Shown here in pieces: positions 22,330 to 29,498 of a stretch of 29,498 nucleotides of DNA. This stretch comes from an uncultured Lachnospiraceae bacterium (GTDB lineage: Bacteria > Bacillota > Clostridia > Lachnospirales > Lachnospiraceae): contig CAJTLD010000022.1 in the NCBI GenBank assembly GCA_910577065.1, positions 1 through 29,498 of the forward strand. The letters run 5' to 3'. Below the pieces are notes generated by a model. The model did no database searches and was not told the DNA's origin. It saw only the letters and a list, made by a program, of their open reading frames with translations. Every line of letters begins with the position of its first letter. Position 1 is the first letter of the stretch. The position numbers and the translations under genes were made by a program.

Positions 22330-24334
22330 CCCCGTTTCCTCCTTCTGCCATCCGGCGCAGTTCTTCTTCTGAAATCACCGGAATGTTAAGTTCATTCGCT
22401 TTCGTAAGCTTGCTTCCCGCATTTTCACCTGCCAGAAGATAATTTGTCTTCCGGGACACGGAACCGGATACCTTTCCTCCGAGCCGTTCAATCAGCGCCT
22501 GCGCCTCTTTCCTGTCCATCCCGGCAAGCGTTCCTGTAATAACAAACGTAAGCCCCGCAAAATGCTGTTCCTCATTTATCTGTTCTAAGCATTCCATATT
22601 TAAGCCGGCCTGTTTTAACCGCTCCATGGTTCTTCGGTTTTCCTGTCTGTCAAAAAACTCACGGATACAAGCGGCCGAAACTTCCCCGATATCGTCCACT
22701 TCCTGCAGTTCTTCCATGGAAGCCTCCATCAATGCGTCCATTGTTTTTAATTTCCGCATAATCGCCTTTGCCGCCGCTTTGCCGACGTTTGGTATCCCCA
22801 GTCCTGTCAGCAGGCGGTACGCATCGTTTGCTTTGGATTTTTCGATGGCTTCCAAAAGCTTGTCGGTATTTTTTTCTTTCCCGATAATGCCCTCTTCAAT
22901 CATCTCTTCCCTGTGTTCTTTCAGGCGGTAAATATCCGATACGCTTGCAATATACTTCCTGCGGACAAGTTCTTCGATATAGACCGTTCCAAATCCCTTG
23001 ATATCCATAGCGTCCCTGCCGACGAAATTGATAAGGCCTCTCGTAAGCTGCGCCGGACAATTTGCATTTGTGCATTTGATATCCGCCGTATCCTTATCCC
23101 TGGCCGTTTTTTCCCCGCAGACCGGGCAGACGTCCGGAATTTGAAATTTCTTCCAGCCTGCCGGACGCTTTTCTTTTATCACCTGTTTGATCTTCGGGAT
23201 AATTTCACCGGATTTATACACCAAAACAGCATCCCCGATTCCGATTTCCAATTCGTCTATAAAATCCTGGTTGTGAAGCGTCGCGCGGGAAACAGACGTG
23301 CCGCAAAGCCGTACCGCGTCGAATATGGCGGTCGGCGTAATACGCCCGGTGCGCCCTACGGACAGTTCGATTTCTTTTATAACGGATTCTTTTTCCTCCG
23401 GCGGATATTTGTAGGCGACCGCCCAGCGCGGCACTTTTGAAGTGGCTCCTAAGCGCTCCCTGTCGCTGAAACGGTTTACTTTGACAACCGCCCCGTCTAT
23501 ATCGTAAGGAAGCGCGCCCCTGCTTTCGCTGATGGCTTCAATTGCCTCCCATACTTCCTCCCCCGTCTTACAGATACGGTAATCGTCAATTACCGGCACG
23601 TTCTGTTTTTTCAGGAAATCATACCCCTGCGTATGCGTTTCAAATGTAATCCCTCTGGACTGCTGGATATTAAATACAAACATCGACAGCTTCCGTTCCT
23701 TCGTAATGGAAGGATCCAGCTGGCGCAGCGTCCCTGCCGCACAGTTTCTGGGATTGGCAAACGCTTTTTTGCCCATAAGCTCCTGCATCCCGTTTACTGC
23801 GTCAAAATCCGCATTCTTCATATAAACCTCGCCACGGATTTCCAAATATTCCGGCGTATCTTTCAGTTTCTTTTTCACGTCGCTGATTACTTTGGCATTT
23901 TCCGTTACGTCTTCCCCAAATGAAACGCCGTCCCCCCTGGTTTCCGCCAGTTTTAATTCTCCATACTCGTAGCGCAGCGACATGGAAAGCCCGTCAATTT
24001 TGTACTCTACCACAAATTCGGGATCTTCTAACTGCTCCCTCATTTCCTCTACAAAATGCAACACTTCCTCCTTGGAAAAAACGTCCTGCAAGCTTAACAT
24101 CGGCACGTTATGCCGAACCAAAACGCCTGCCTGCCGTTTGGCTGTTCCGCCTACGTTTTGCGTAGGGGAATCCGGGGTTACATATTCGGGATGCTTTTGT
24201 TCAAGCTGTTTTAATTCACGCAAAAGCATATCATATTCATAATCGGTGATTTCCGGATTATCTTCATTGTAATAACGGTTATTATGGTATAAAATCTGTG
24301 TCTTTAATTCTTCTATTCTGGCCTTAAAATCCAT
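22307..24334 (-). CDS. ligA: NAD-dependent DNA ligase
   Basis: Seals nicks in replication and repair, using NAD+. It has 675 residues, the standard length. Adenylation domain with the active lysine Lys112 in EYKIDGLSMS; OB fold (about 320-400; GRTGRITPTAIFDAVRL); a four-cysteine zinc site (CPVCGEK, CTNANCPAQ); helix-hairpin-helix repeats (LLTGLGIPNVGKAAAKAI); and a C-terminal BRCT domain (FAGLTFVITGTLAGM to about residue 660). AAGGAG lies 7 nt before the ATG, 4 bp after the pseudouridine synthase stop. It overlaps metA at its 3' end, so repair, rRNA modification and methionine genes share a message. Confidence 0.98.
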   Translation of the reverse strand: MDFKARIEELKTQILYHNNRYYNEDNPEITDYEYDMLLRELKQLEQKHPEYVTPDSPTQNVGGTAKRQAGVLVRHNVPMLSLQDVFSKEEVLHFVEEMREQLEDPEFVVEYKIDGLSMSLRYEYGELKLAETRGDGVSFGEDVTENAKVISDVKKKLKDTPEYLEIRGEVYMKNADFDAVNGMQELMGKKAFANPRNCAAGTLRQLDPSITKERKLSMFVFNIQQSRGITFETHTQGYDFLKKQNVPVIDDYRICKTGEEVWEAIEAISESRGALPYDIDGAVVKVNRFSDRERLGATSKVPRWAVAYKYPPEEKESVIKEIELSVGRTGRITPTAIFDAVRLCGTSVSRATLHNQDFIDELEIGIGDAVLVYKSGEIIPKIKQVIKEKRPAGWKKFQIPDVCPVCGEKTARDKDTADIKCTNANCPAQLTRGLINFVGRDAMDIKGFGTVYIEELVRRKYIASVSDIYRLKEHREEMIEEGIIGKEKNTDKLLEAIEKSKANDAYRLLTGLGIPNVGKAAAKAIMRKLKTMDALMEASMEELQEVDDIGEVSAACIREFFDRQENRRTMERLKQAGLNMECLEQINEEQHFAGLTFVITGTLAGMDRKEAQALIERLGGKVSGSVSRKTNYLLAGENAGSKLTKANELNIPVISEEELRRMAEGGNGDADTDTE

Positions 24335-24338
24335 GTTC

Positions 24339-25085
24339 CTACTCCTTCGGGGAATAAATGACAGGCGTGTTTTTAGAATCGGAAATCAGACGAAGCAGCC
24401 CGTCGTATTCCTGTTTTGTCACGTGCCGGTAAGCCCCCGGTTTTAAATCCCCTAATAAAATATTCATAATTCTCACACGGCATAATGTTTCCACCCGATA
24501 GCCGAAATATTCGCACATCCTGCGGATCTGGCGGTTATACCCCTGCGTCAGTATAATTTTAAATTTACGCTTGCCCAGGCGTTCTACCTCGCATTTCCTG
24601 GTCGTTACGCCAAGTTCCGCCAGCGGGACGCCTCCTGTAAGCCCGCGCAAAAACGGATCGGTCAGAGGCTTATTTACCGTAACTATATATTCCCGTTCGT
24701 GCCCGTTTCCGGCGCGCAGCATTTTGTTGACGATTTCTCCCTGGTTTGTCATTAAAATCAGGCCGGAAGAATCCTTGTCGAGCCGGCCAACCGGATAGAT
24801 CCGCTTCGGGTAATGGATAAAATCCACAATATTATCTGCTTCCCTCTTTTCTGCCGTACAGACAATACCTACCGGCTTATGGACGGCAATTAAAATTTTA
24901 GTTTCTTCTTTGTGTACGGGCCTTCCCATATAAGTCACTTCCTGCCCTGGCAAAACGCGGCTTCCTGCCGTCGCCCGTACCCCGTCTATACAGACGTTCC
25001 CGGCCTCTGCCTGCCTGTCTGCTTCCCGTCTGGAACAAACGCCCGCTTCGCTTAAAAATTTATTGATCCGCACTCCCTGTGGCAT
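24339..25085 (-). CDS. RNA pseudouridine synthase, RsuA family (RluF-like)
   Basis: Turns a uridine in RNA into pseudouridine. 248 residues: an N-terminal S4 RNA-binding domain (about 5-60; INKFLSEAGVCSRREADRQ) and the catalytic domain with Asp103 in VGRLDKDSSGLILMTN. Within the family, the segments LRAGNGHEREYIVTVNKPL and NRQIRRMCEYFGYRVETLCRV recall RluF, which modifies 23S rRNA U2604, more than RluB or RsuA; this is a judgement by eye. AAAGGAGG stands 5 nt before the ATG. It heads the compact group with ligA and metA. Confidence 0.9.
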   Translation of the reverse strand: MPQGVRINKFLSEAGVCSRREADRQAEAGNVCIDGVRATAGSRVLPGQEVTYMGRPVHKEETKILIAVHKPVGIVCTAEKREADNIVDFIHYPKRIYPVGRLDKDSSGLILMTNQGEIVNKMLRAGNGHEREYIVTVNKPLTDPFLRGLTGGVPLAELGVTTRKCEVERLGKRKFKIILTQGYNRQIRRMCEYFGYRVETLCRVRIMNILLGDLKPGAYRHVTKQEYDGLLRLISDSKNTPVIYSPKE

Positions 25086-25132
25086 TTCTTCCTCCTTTCA
25101 AATAAAACAAAAAGCATCAAAACAACTTAAAA

Positions 25133-25211
25133 TACGGAGACCTGCCGCCGTGCGGGCACGCACCGGCCGCCAGGCGCGCCCATCCTTACAGACGCGCCTT
25201 AAGTCTCCGTA
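25133..25211 (-). ncRNA. GC-rich three-way-junction element of unknown role
   Basis: Outer stem TACGGAGAC (25133-25141) with GTCTCCGTA (25203-25211) encloses two hairpins: CCG-TGCG (25148-25154) with CGCA-c-CGG (25159-25166), loop GGCA, and AGGCGCG (25172-25178) with CGCGCCT (25193-25199), loop of 14. On the minus strand the outer stem is followed by TTTT. It lies between the SH3b gene and the pseudouridine synthase and may end the former's transcript, but the layout, two stable arms inside a 9-bp helix, is richer than a plain terminator. I do not match it to a known riboswitch. Confidence 0.5.
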
Positions 25212-25239
25212 ATCGTCACTGTAACTGCTGTTTTTTCTG

Positions 25240-26598
25240 TTACCGAAGCAATTCTGTTTTGATAAAGCCTGTCTTATCCCCGTAATTTACCTTAGTCCAG
25301 CCTTCCGCATAGCTTAAGATAACCGTAACCTGTTCCCCGGCAAATGCGGTCGCCACTTTCTCCGCGTCCTCGCTCATGGACTTACGGACATTGACGGTTT
25401 CGGTCAGCGTAATCACTTCGCCTTCCGAATAGTATTTTTTCGCTCCGGTATTTTCTTCCGCAGGCGTATCCTCGGCCGGCGTATCCGCAGGAGCGGCAGG
25501 CTGCTCTGTGGAAAGGTATTCGGATTTTACATATCCCTGCGTCCCGTTGTTGTAATCCACCCGGCTCCAGCCGTCCTTGTCTTCAAAACGGGTTGTCTGT
25601 GACCCCGGCTCTAACTGCCCGAGTACATCGGCCGTTTCGCTCGGCTGGGAACGGACATTGACTTTATCTATCGCATATACGGTAACGGCTGACGCCTGAT
25701 CCGCCGCTTTCTTTTCTTCTTCTGCTTTTTTGGCCGCTTCCTCCTCTGCGGCTTTCTTGGCCGCTTCTTCTTCTGCGGCCGCTTCTTCCTCCGCCTTCTT
25801 AGCTGCTGCCACCTGGTCGTGCGCCCATACGGTCATTGCGTCCGGTACGGTGTTATCTACCATTGTTTTTAAATTTTCATCGGCAGCCAGCGCGCTTTCG
25901 TATTTCTGCCATACGTCGGTTTCAAGCGCTACTACGTCGGACTGCTTGTTGAAATCGCTTAAAAAAGCGGCAACGGCTTCGTCCACTTCGTTTTCTTTCA
26001 TTTTGGCATTAAACTGCCCGTATAGTGTATCGATATATAACGCTCCGCTTTCGGGATCCGTCCTGACATAAAAAGTCTCGAGCCCCGGCGCAACCGTTTC
26101 CACATCTTTAAATTTGGTTTCAAGGTAAACGGATACGATGTATGAGCCTGCCTCCATTCCGCTCTTGGTGTAACAGGATATATTCTGGTAGCTTTCCACA
26201 TATTCGCTGAATACGGAAATGTAGCTTTTTTCCATATCTGTAAGAGGCTTTGCCAGCTTAGAAAGCTTCTTTGTGTTTCCTTTGGCGTAAGCCTTATAAT
26301 ATTTGCCGATCAGATCGTTTACTTCCGGATATGCGTCCTGCAAAAAAGCCTCCTCTGCAGCCGTTTCCGTTTCTTCCATAAGAGATTCCGTGGACGCAAC
26401 CGGCAGGTCCCTGTCCTGATTGCCCCCGTTTCTGTCTTTTAGCCCTTTTGCAAGTACAATGACAAGTACCACAAACAAGCCTGCTACCGCTATATACCGA
26501 ACGTTCCTCACACAAAAATCAATTGCCTGTCCGAATTTATCTTCCTGTGTGTTGTCTGATTTGTTTGTATCATTTATATTATTATTCTGATTTCCCAT
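25240..26598 (-). CDS. Membrane-anchored protein with two bacterial SH3 domains
   Basis: 452 residues from the second ATG (26598), which is 9 nt from AGGAGG; the first ATG (26604) is only 3 nt away. Order: Asn/Asp-rich cytoplasmic tail (1-30), one membrane helix (about 34-51, IAVAGLFVVLVIVLA), an extracellular folded part with no family I recognise (about 80-250), an Ala/Glu/Lys helix (about 265-305), then SH3b domain 1 (about 308-362; VNVRSQPSETADVLGQLEPG), a Pro/Ala/Thr linker, and SH3b domain 2 (about 395-452; VNVRKSMSEDAEKVATAFAG). SH3b domains bind cell-wall peptidoglycan, so the protein probably spans membrane and wall. No catalytic domain is visible. It is a single-gene unit from the promoter at 26765-26793. 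Confidence 0.85.
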   Translation of the reverse strand: MGNQNNNINDTNKSDNTQEDKFGQAIDFCVRNVRYIAVAGLFVVLVIVLAKGLKDRNGGNQDRDLPVASTESLMEETETAAEEAFLQDAYPEVNDLIGKYYKAYAKGNTKKLSKLAKPLTDMEKSYISVFSEYVESYQNISCYTKSGMEAGSYIVSVYLETKFKDVETVAPGLETFYVRTDPESGALYIDTLYGQFNAKMKENEVDEAVAAFLSDFNKQSDVVALETDVWQKYESALAADENLKTMVDNTVPDAMTVWAHDQVAAAKKAEEEAAAEEEAAKKAAEEEAAKKAEEEKKAADQASAVTVYAIDKVNVRSQPSETADVLGQLEPGSQTTRFEDKDGWSRVDYNNGTQGYVKSEYLSTEQPAAPADTPAEDTPAEENTGAKKYYSEGEVITLTETVNVRKSMSEDAEKVATAFAGEQVTVILSYAEGWTKVNYGDKTGFIKTELLR

Positions 26599-26764
26599 GT
26601 TCATTTTCCTCCTGATTCAAAACGGTATCTGTTCTTGTCCAAATGCTGATTCCCAAAAATTTCCAAATAATTGTCTGTATTCTGATCTATATATAGAATT
26701 TCTTTAAATTTCAAACCGATAATATACTGTAACCAATAAAAAATTGGAACAACGTACAGTTTTT
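26599..26764 (-). promoter_or_regulatory. Leader of the SH3b gene
   Basis: An AT-rich untranslated leader of about 160 nt. It contains one possible hairpin, CTGTA with TACAG and inner CCAAT with ATTGG (about 26726-26760). No riboswitch or other gene is recognised. Confidence 0.35.
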
Positions 26765-26793
26765 AGAATAGCAAACAGTAAAACAAAAGTCAA
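26765..26793 (-). promoter_or_regulatory. Promoter of the SH3b gene
   Basis: TTGACT (26793-26788), 17-bp spacer, TATTCT (26770-26765) on the minus strand; divergent from the tRNA promoter 37 bp away. Confidence 0.7.
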
Positions 26794-26829
26794 CCGCTTA
26801 TGAAAAAATTAAAAGAATTTAATAATTTG

Positions 26830-26858
26830 TTGACATTTTCGTCGATATGTATTATGAT
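26830..26858 (+). promoter_or_regulatory. tRNA-Arg promoter
   Basis: Perfect TTGACA (26830-26835), 17-bp spacer, TATGAT (26853-26858) on the plus strand. The start would be near 26865, six bases before the mature tRNA. Confidence 0.8.
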
Positions 26859-26870
26859 AACTGTTGTTGT

Positions 26871-26942
26871 GCAACCGTAGTCTAACGGATAGAACACAGG
26901 ACTCCGACTCCTGCAATGTGGGTTCGATTCCCGCCGGTTGCA
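26871..26942 (+). tRNA. tRNA-Arg (anticodon CCG)
   Basis: 72 bases fold into a full cloverleaf: acceptor GCAACCG with CGGTTGC, anticodon stem CAGGA with TCCTG and loop CTCCGAC giving anticodon CCG (reads CGG), and T arm GTGGG-TTCGATT-CCCGC. The discriminator is A and the CCA end is not encoded. It has its own strong promoter and a terminator directly behind, so it is a single-tRNA unit. Confidence 0.96.
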
Positions 26943-26948
26943 TTTACG

Positions 26949-26988
26949 GAAGGTTACGGGGCTTATTGTTTCCGTGGCCTTCTTTTTT
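26949..26988 (+). terminator. Terminator after tRNA-Arg
   Basis: GAAGG (26949-26953) and ACGG (26956-26959) pair with CCGT (26972-26975) and CCTTC (26978-26982), with a two-base internal loop, then six T (26983-26988). It ends the tRNA transcript 54 bp before aroF. Confidence 0.85.
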
Positions 26989-27042
26989 ATGCAGGTACGT
27001 AACCGTGCCGCAAATTAAATTATACAGACAGGAGATGGCATT

Positions 27043-28074
27043 ATGAGTTTTACCTATTTAAAAGAACTTCCAAAGCCGTCTGAGATCAAAAAACAGTACC
27101 CGATCCCTGAAAAGCTTGCCGCATTAAAGGCTGAGCGGGATCGGATGATTTCAGACGTCATTACCGGAAAAGACGACCGTTTTCTGGTTATCATCGGTCC
27201 GTGTTCCGCAGACAACGAGGACGCGGTATGCGATTATGTAAACCGTCTTGCCCCCATTGCGGAAGAAGTCAAAGACAAAGTTATTATTATCCCAAGAATT
27301 TATACCAATAAGCCCCGTACTACGGGAGAGGGCTATAAAGGAATTGCCTCGCAGCCCGATCCGGAGAAAAAACCGGATATGCTCGCCGGCCTTATCGCAA
27401 TGCGCCAAATGCATATCCGCGCCATTGCCGAAAGCAATTTAACCTGTGCGGACGAAATGCTTTATCCGGAAAACTGGGGGTATGTCGAAGACCTGCTTTC
27501 CTACGTCGCCATTGGCGCCCGTTCCGTAGAAGACCAGCAGCACCGCCTGACTGTCAGCGGTTTTGACGTCGCTTCCGGCATGAAAAATCCTACCAGCGGC
27601 GATTTTACTGTTATGCTCAACTCCGTATATGCCGCGCAGCATCCGCACCATTTCGTATACCGCAGCCATGAAGTAGAAACCACCGGCAACCCGCTCACCC
27701 ATGTCGTACTGCGCGGAGCCGTTTCCAAACACGGAAACTGCGTGCAGAATTACCATTACGAAGACATTATGCGTCTGATTGAAAAATACGATAAAATGGA
27801 GCTTGTCAACCCGGCGGCCATTATTGACGCCAACCATTCCAACTCCAACAAACAATACGCCGAGCAAATCCGTATTGTAAAAGAAGTCATGCACAACCGG
27901 CGGATTTCCCCGGATATCCACCGCATGATAAAAGGCGTAATGATCGAAAGCTATATCGAGCCGGGCAGCCAGAAAATCGGCGAAGGCATTTACGGCAAAT
28001 CCATTACGGACCCATGCCTTGGATGGGAAGAATCCAAACGGCTGATTTATAATATTGCCGAAATGAACGCCTGA
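27043..28074 (+). CDS. aroF: 3-deoxy-7-phosphoheptulonate synthase, AroFGH type
   Basis: First step of the shikimate pathway: phosphoenolpyruvate plus erythrose 4-phosphate to DAHP. A 343-residue class I-alpha enzyme. Visible: RFLVIIGPCSADN, IIIPRIYTNKPRTTGEG, SGMKNPTSGDF, the metal-site HGNC and DANHSNSNKQY segments, and the C-terminal MIESYIEPGSQ. Compared with Escherichia coli AroG it lacks roughly the first 12-15 residues, a part involved in feedback control, and the substrate loop after PRTT reads GEGYKGIA in place of the usual VGWKGL. AGGAGA lies 7 nt before the ATG. A terminator stands upstream, so aroF probably has its own promoter; a TATACA box at about 27023 is the only weak candidate. 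Confidence 0.95.
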   Translation: MSFTYLKELPKPSEIKKQYPIPEKLAALKAERDRMISDVITGKDDRFLVIIGPCSADNEDAVCDYVNRLAPIAEEVKDKVIIIPRIYTNKPRTTGEGYKGIASQPDPEKKPDMLAGLIAMRQMHIRAIAESNLTCADEMLYPENWGYVEDLLSYVAIGARSVEDQQHRLTVSGFDVASGMKNPTSGDFTVMLNSVYAAQHPHHFVYRSHEVETTGNPLTHVVLRGAVSKHGNCVQNYHYEDIMRLIEKYDKMELVNPAAIIDANHSNSNKQYAEQIRIVKEVMHNRRISPDIHRMIKGVMIESYIEPGSQKIGEGIYGKSITDPCLGWEESKRLIYNIAEMNA

Positions 28075-28085
28075 CAGGATTCAAG

Positions 28086-28125
28086 TAAAAAGGATCGGAA
28101 CACCACATGTTCCCGATCCTTTTTT
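28086..28125. terminator. Bidirectional terminator between aroF and spoIIM
   Basis: AAAAAGGATCGG-AACA (28087-28102) pairs with TGTT-c-CCGATCC (28108-28119), flanked by an A run on the left and six T on the right, so it works for both strands. It ends aroF on plus and overlaps the stop codon of the convergent minus-strand gene. Confidence 0.9.
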
Positions 28126-28690
28126 ATTCGATAATACGCACAATCTTCTGTAAAAAAAACGGATTGACGTAGCTTTCCACAAACAGCCCAAACAAAAACA
28201 AAATACCTGCCAGAAAAGCAAACACAGCCAGTTTCATATGGCGTTTCCGTTTCAGTTCCCCGGAAGCCGCATCCTTTTCCCGCCCTTTATAATACCGCAG
28301 GCCGCAGTACCAGAATAAAAGCACCGGCGCATAAAACAGCCATTGGGGAAAGAAAAACCCTACCATCAGCAGTATCCCCTTAATCCCATAATTCATAATC
28401 GCCACTACGGAAAGAAATCCCGTGGAAAATGCCAGATAAGAAATATACCCGTCCGCAACCAGCGTACCGTAAATCCCGACGCTTAATAATACCAACAGCA
28501 AAAATCCCGGCGCCCTTTCATAAAATAAAAACGGAAATAATTCGCTTCCCTGAATATCCGCATACATATACCGGTTCATAAAATATTCATTCATCGCGCC
28601 AAGTTCCCTGCCGGAAACAACGCCGGAAACATTTGCACAGATTACGCCGCCTAAGAACAGCAAAAAAAAGAGAAAGGTTGTCTTTTTCAC
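28124..28690 (-). CDS. spoIIM: Stage II sporulation protein M-like membrane protein
   Basis: 188 residues with about five membrane segments (3-22, 62-81, 84-102, 105-131, 152-172). The segment FFFPQWLFYAPVLLFWY and the ending FVESYVNPFFLQKIVRI resemble SpoIIM, which joins SpoIID and SpoIIP in remodelling peptidoglycan during engulfment of the forespore. The neighbourhood agrees: in Bacillus the gene lies near a NudF-type NUDIX hydrolase, as here. The family is judged by eye and the length is a little short (Bacillus about 214). The start is a GTG with GGAGG 4 nt upstream. A candidate sigma-E promoter lies at 28719-28747. Confidence 0.8.
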   Translation of the reverse strand: MKKTTFLFFLLFLGGVICANVSGVVSGRELGAMNEYFMNRYMYADIQGSELFPFLFYERAPGFLLLVLLSVGIYGTLVADGYISYLAFSTGFLSVVAIMNYGIKGILLMVGFFFPQWLFYAPVLLFWYCGLRYYKGREKDAASGELKRKRHMKLAVFAFLAGILFLFGLFVESYVNPFFLQKIVRIIE

Positions 28691-28718
28691 TTTACCTCCG
28701 CCTGTTTTTTATCATTCT

Positions 28719-28747
28719 AACATATGTCCGTCCCCGTCCGTTTATTC
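28719..28747 (-). promoter_or_regulatory. Candidate sigma-E (mother-cell) promoter for spoIIM
   Basis: On the minus strand ATA (28745-28743), 16 bp, CATATGTT (28726-28719). The sigma-E consensus is ATA, 16-18 bp, CATACANT; the -10 agrees at 5 of 7 defined positions. No housekeeping promoter is visible in this gap. Tentative. Confidence 0.4.
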
Positions 28748-28783
28748 CTGCCTGACATGTTTAGATCGCGTTTGAAAAATACT

Positions 28784-29323
28784 CTAACGCAGGCGGTTCG
28801 CATAAGCTAAAATGGCCGCTACCGTTTTGGCATCCTGAATTTTGCCGGCATAAATCTTTTCTAATAATTCATCCAGATCGCACGCCTCCAGCTCAATAAA
28901 CTCATCTTCATCCAGATGCTGCTTACCCGGCACAAGTTCCGTCGCCAGATAAACGTCAATGAATTCATCGCAAAATGCAACCGTAGATTTTAAGGAGAGG
29001 AGTTTTTCCAGCCTGCCGCAGGCATATCCGGTTTCCTCCTCCAGTTCCCGTTTTGCGCAGACCGCCGTATCTTCGGTCACGCTGTCCCTTGCCCCGGCCG
29101 GAATTTCCAGCGTCTCGCGTTCCAACGCGTTCCGGTACTGCCTTACCATAATGATTTTGCCGTCCTCACGCACAGCCAGCACCGCCGCGGCGCCTTTCCT
29201 GTGCGAAATAAAGTCCCATTCCGCCACCTTTCCGTCCGGCATCTGCATATAATCGGTATACATATCTACAATAACGCCTTCTCTTGCCAGTTCCCTTTTG
29301 ATCCGCTTCGGTCTTTGAACCAT
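28784..29323 (-). CDS. NUDIX hydrolase, ADP-ribose pyrophosphatase type
   Basis: Hydrolyses ADP-ribose or related nucleoside diphosphate compounds to AMP and a sugar phosphate. 179 residues; N-terminal strand region MYTDYMQMPDGKVAEWDFI, the strand AVLAVREDGKIIMVRQYRNAL, then ETLEIPAGA and the NUDIX box. The box reads G-x6-E-x7-RELEEETGY, one residue longer in the first gap than the textbook G-x5-E. All metal-binding Glu positions of the RELEEETG part are kept. SD-type GGAGG lies before the ATG. It sits between rny and spoIIM, in line with the nudF/spoIIM neighbourhood of Bacillus. Confidence 0.9.
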   Translation of the reverse strand: MVQRPKRIKRELAREGVIVDMYTDYMQMPDGKVAEWDFISHRKGAAAVLAVREDGKIIMVRQYRNALERETLEIPAGARDSVTEDTAVCAKRELEEETGYACGRLEKLLSLKSTVAFCDEFIDVYLATELVPGKQHLDEDEFIELEACDLDELLEKIYAGKIQDAKTVAAILAYANRLR

Positions 29324-29349
29324 AACTGCCTCCTTTTTTTAACAAATAT

Positions 29350-29387
29350 AAAAAAGCCCCAAAACACGCTGTTTCTGGGACTTTTTC
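29350..29387 (-). terminator. Terminator after rny
   Basis: On the minus strand AAAAAG-t-CCC-ag-AAACA (about 29386-29369) pairs with TGTTT-tg-GGG-c-TTTTTT (to 29350), an A/T-flanked stem ending in a T run. It lies between the rny stop and the NUDIX gene and is nearly symmetrical. Confidence 0.75.
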
Positions 29388-29407
29388 ATTTTCATATTTT
29401 ACTGTGA

Positions 29408-29498
29408 TTATTTTGCATAATCAACGACGCGGGATTCACGGATTACATTTATCTTAATCTGTCCCGGATATTCCAATTCAGATTCAATCTGCTTGGAT
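29408..29498 (-). CDS. rny: Ribonuclease Y, C-terminal fragment
   Basis: Only the last 30 residues are in the window, reading SKQIESELEYPGQIKINVIR and then ESRVVDYAK-stop. The block IESELEYPGQIKINVIRE with the ending VDYAK is the strongly conserved end of RNase Y, the membrane-bound endoribonuclease that starts mRNA decay in Firmicutes. The catalytic HD domain and the transmembrane anchor lie beyond the right edge. Confidence 0.9.
   Translation of the reverse strand, partial: SKQIESELEYPGQIKINVIRESRVVDYAK

Noticed and set aside
1..29498. CRISPR arrays, insertion sequences, rRNA genes, prophage genes.
   Set aside because: No regularly spaced repeats, transposase, integrase, phage structural genes or rRNA sequence seen on either strand.

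Overview
The window looks like a chromosomal segment of a spore-forming, low-to-mid GC Firmicute, most likely a gut-type Clostridia/Lachnospiraceae member. The support is: AGGAGG-type ribosome binding sites, a T-box riboswitch, Rex, an alr-endoA cluster, TepA, a SpoIIM-like protein next to a NUDIX hydrolase and RNase Y, and a Y-family polymerase with a YolD-like partner. The species assignment is inference. Almost all genes are on the minus strand; only a small membrane protein (4210), a tRNA-Arg (26871) and a DAHP synthase (27043) are on plus.

Layout. 1-1568: start of an ABC ATPase, a MerR/TipAS-type regulator and a heptad-repeat coiled-coil protein, the last downstream of leuS. 1624-4449: leuS and a divergent small membrane protein. 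4496-7064: trpB-trpA behind a Trp-specific T-box leader, with a 3' remnant of trpF between leader and trpB. 7072-12779: one likely transcription unit from a strong promoter: CorC-like CBS protein, yebC, metY, glgA, tepA. 13135-18271: AGCS symporter, rex, NAD(P)H-hydrate repair enzyme, alr and endoA. 18344-20304: Y-family polymerase and YolD-like protein. 20484-21396: a decayed toxin-antitoxin module and a gene-poor stretch with a long hairpin. 21397-25085: an RluF-like pseudouridine synthase, ligA and metA, packed with short gaps or overlap. 25133-25211: a GC-rich three-way-junction element. 25240-26598: a membrane-anchored SH3b protein. 26871-28074: tRNA-Arg(CCG) and aroF. 28124-29498: spoIIM, nudF-like NUDIX and the 3' end of rny.

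How the genes work together. metA has Glu at position 111, which points to acetyl-CoA use, and metY uses O-acetylhomoserine, so the two suggest methionine synthesis by direct sulfhydrylation. trpBA under tRNA-Trp control with the upstream trp genes missing suggests conversion of imported indole or indole-glycerol-phosphate to Trp, although the other trp genes could be elsewhere. alr, endoA and the hydrate-repair gene form a housekeeping block known in many Firmicutes, but the antitoxin gene usually found between alr and endoA is absent.

I did not find a clearly new multi-gene system. The most worthwhile observations are the two-terminator T-box leader with the trpF scar, the three-way-junction element, the 20-bp hairpin beside the decayed toxin-antitoxin locus, and a possible Rex site on the symporter promoter.
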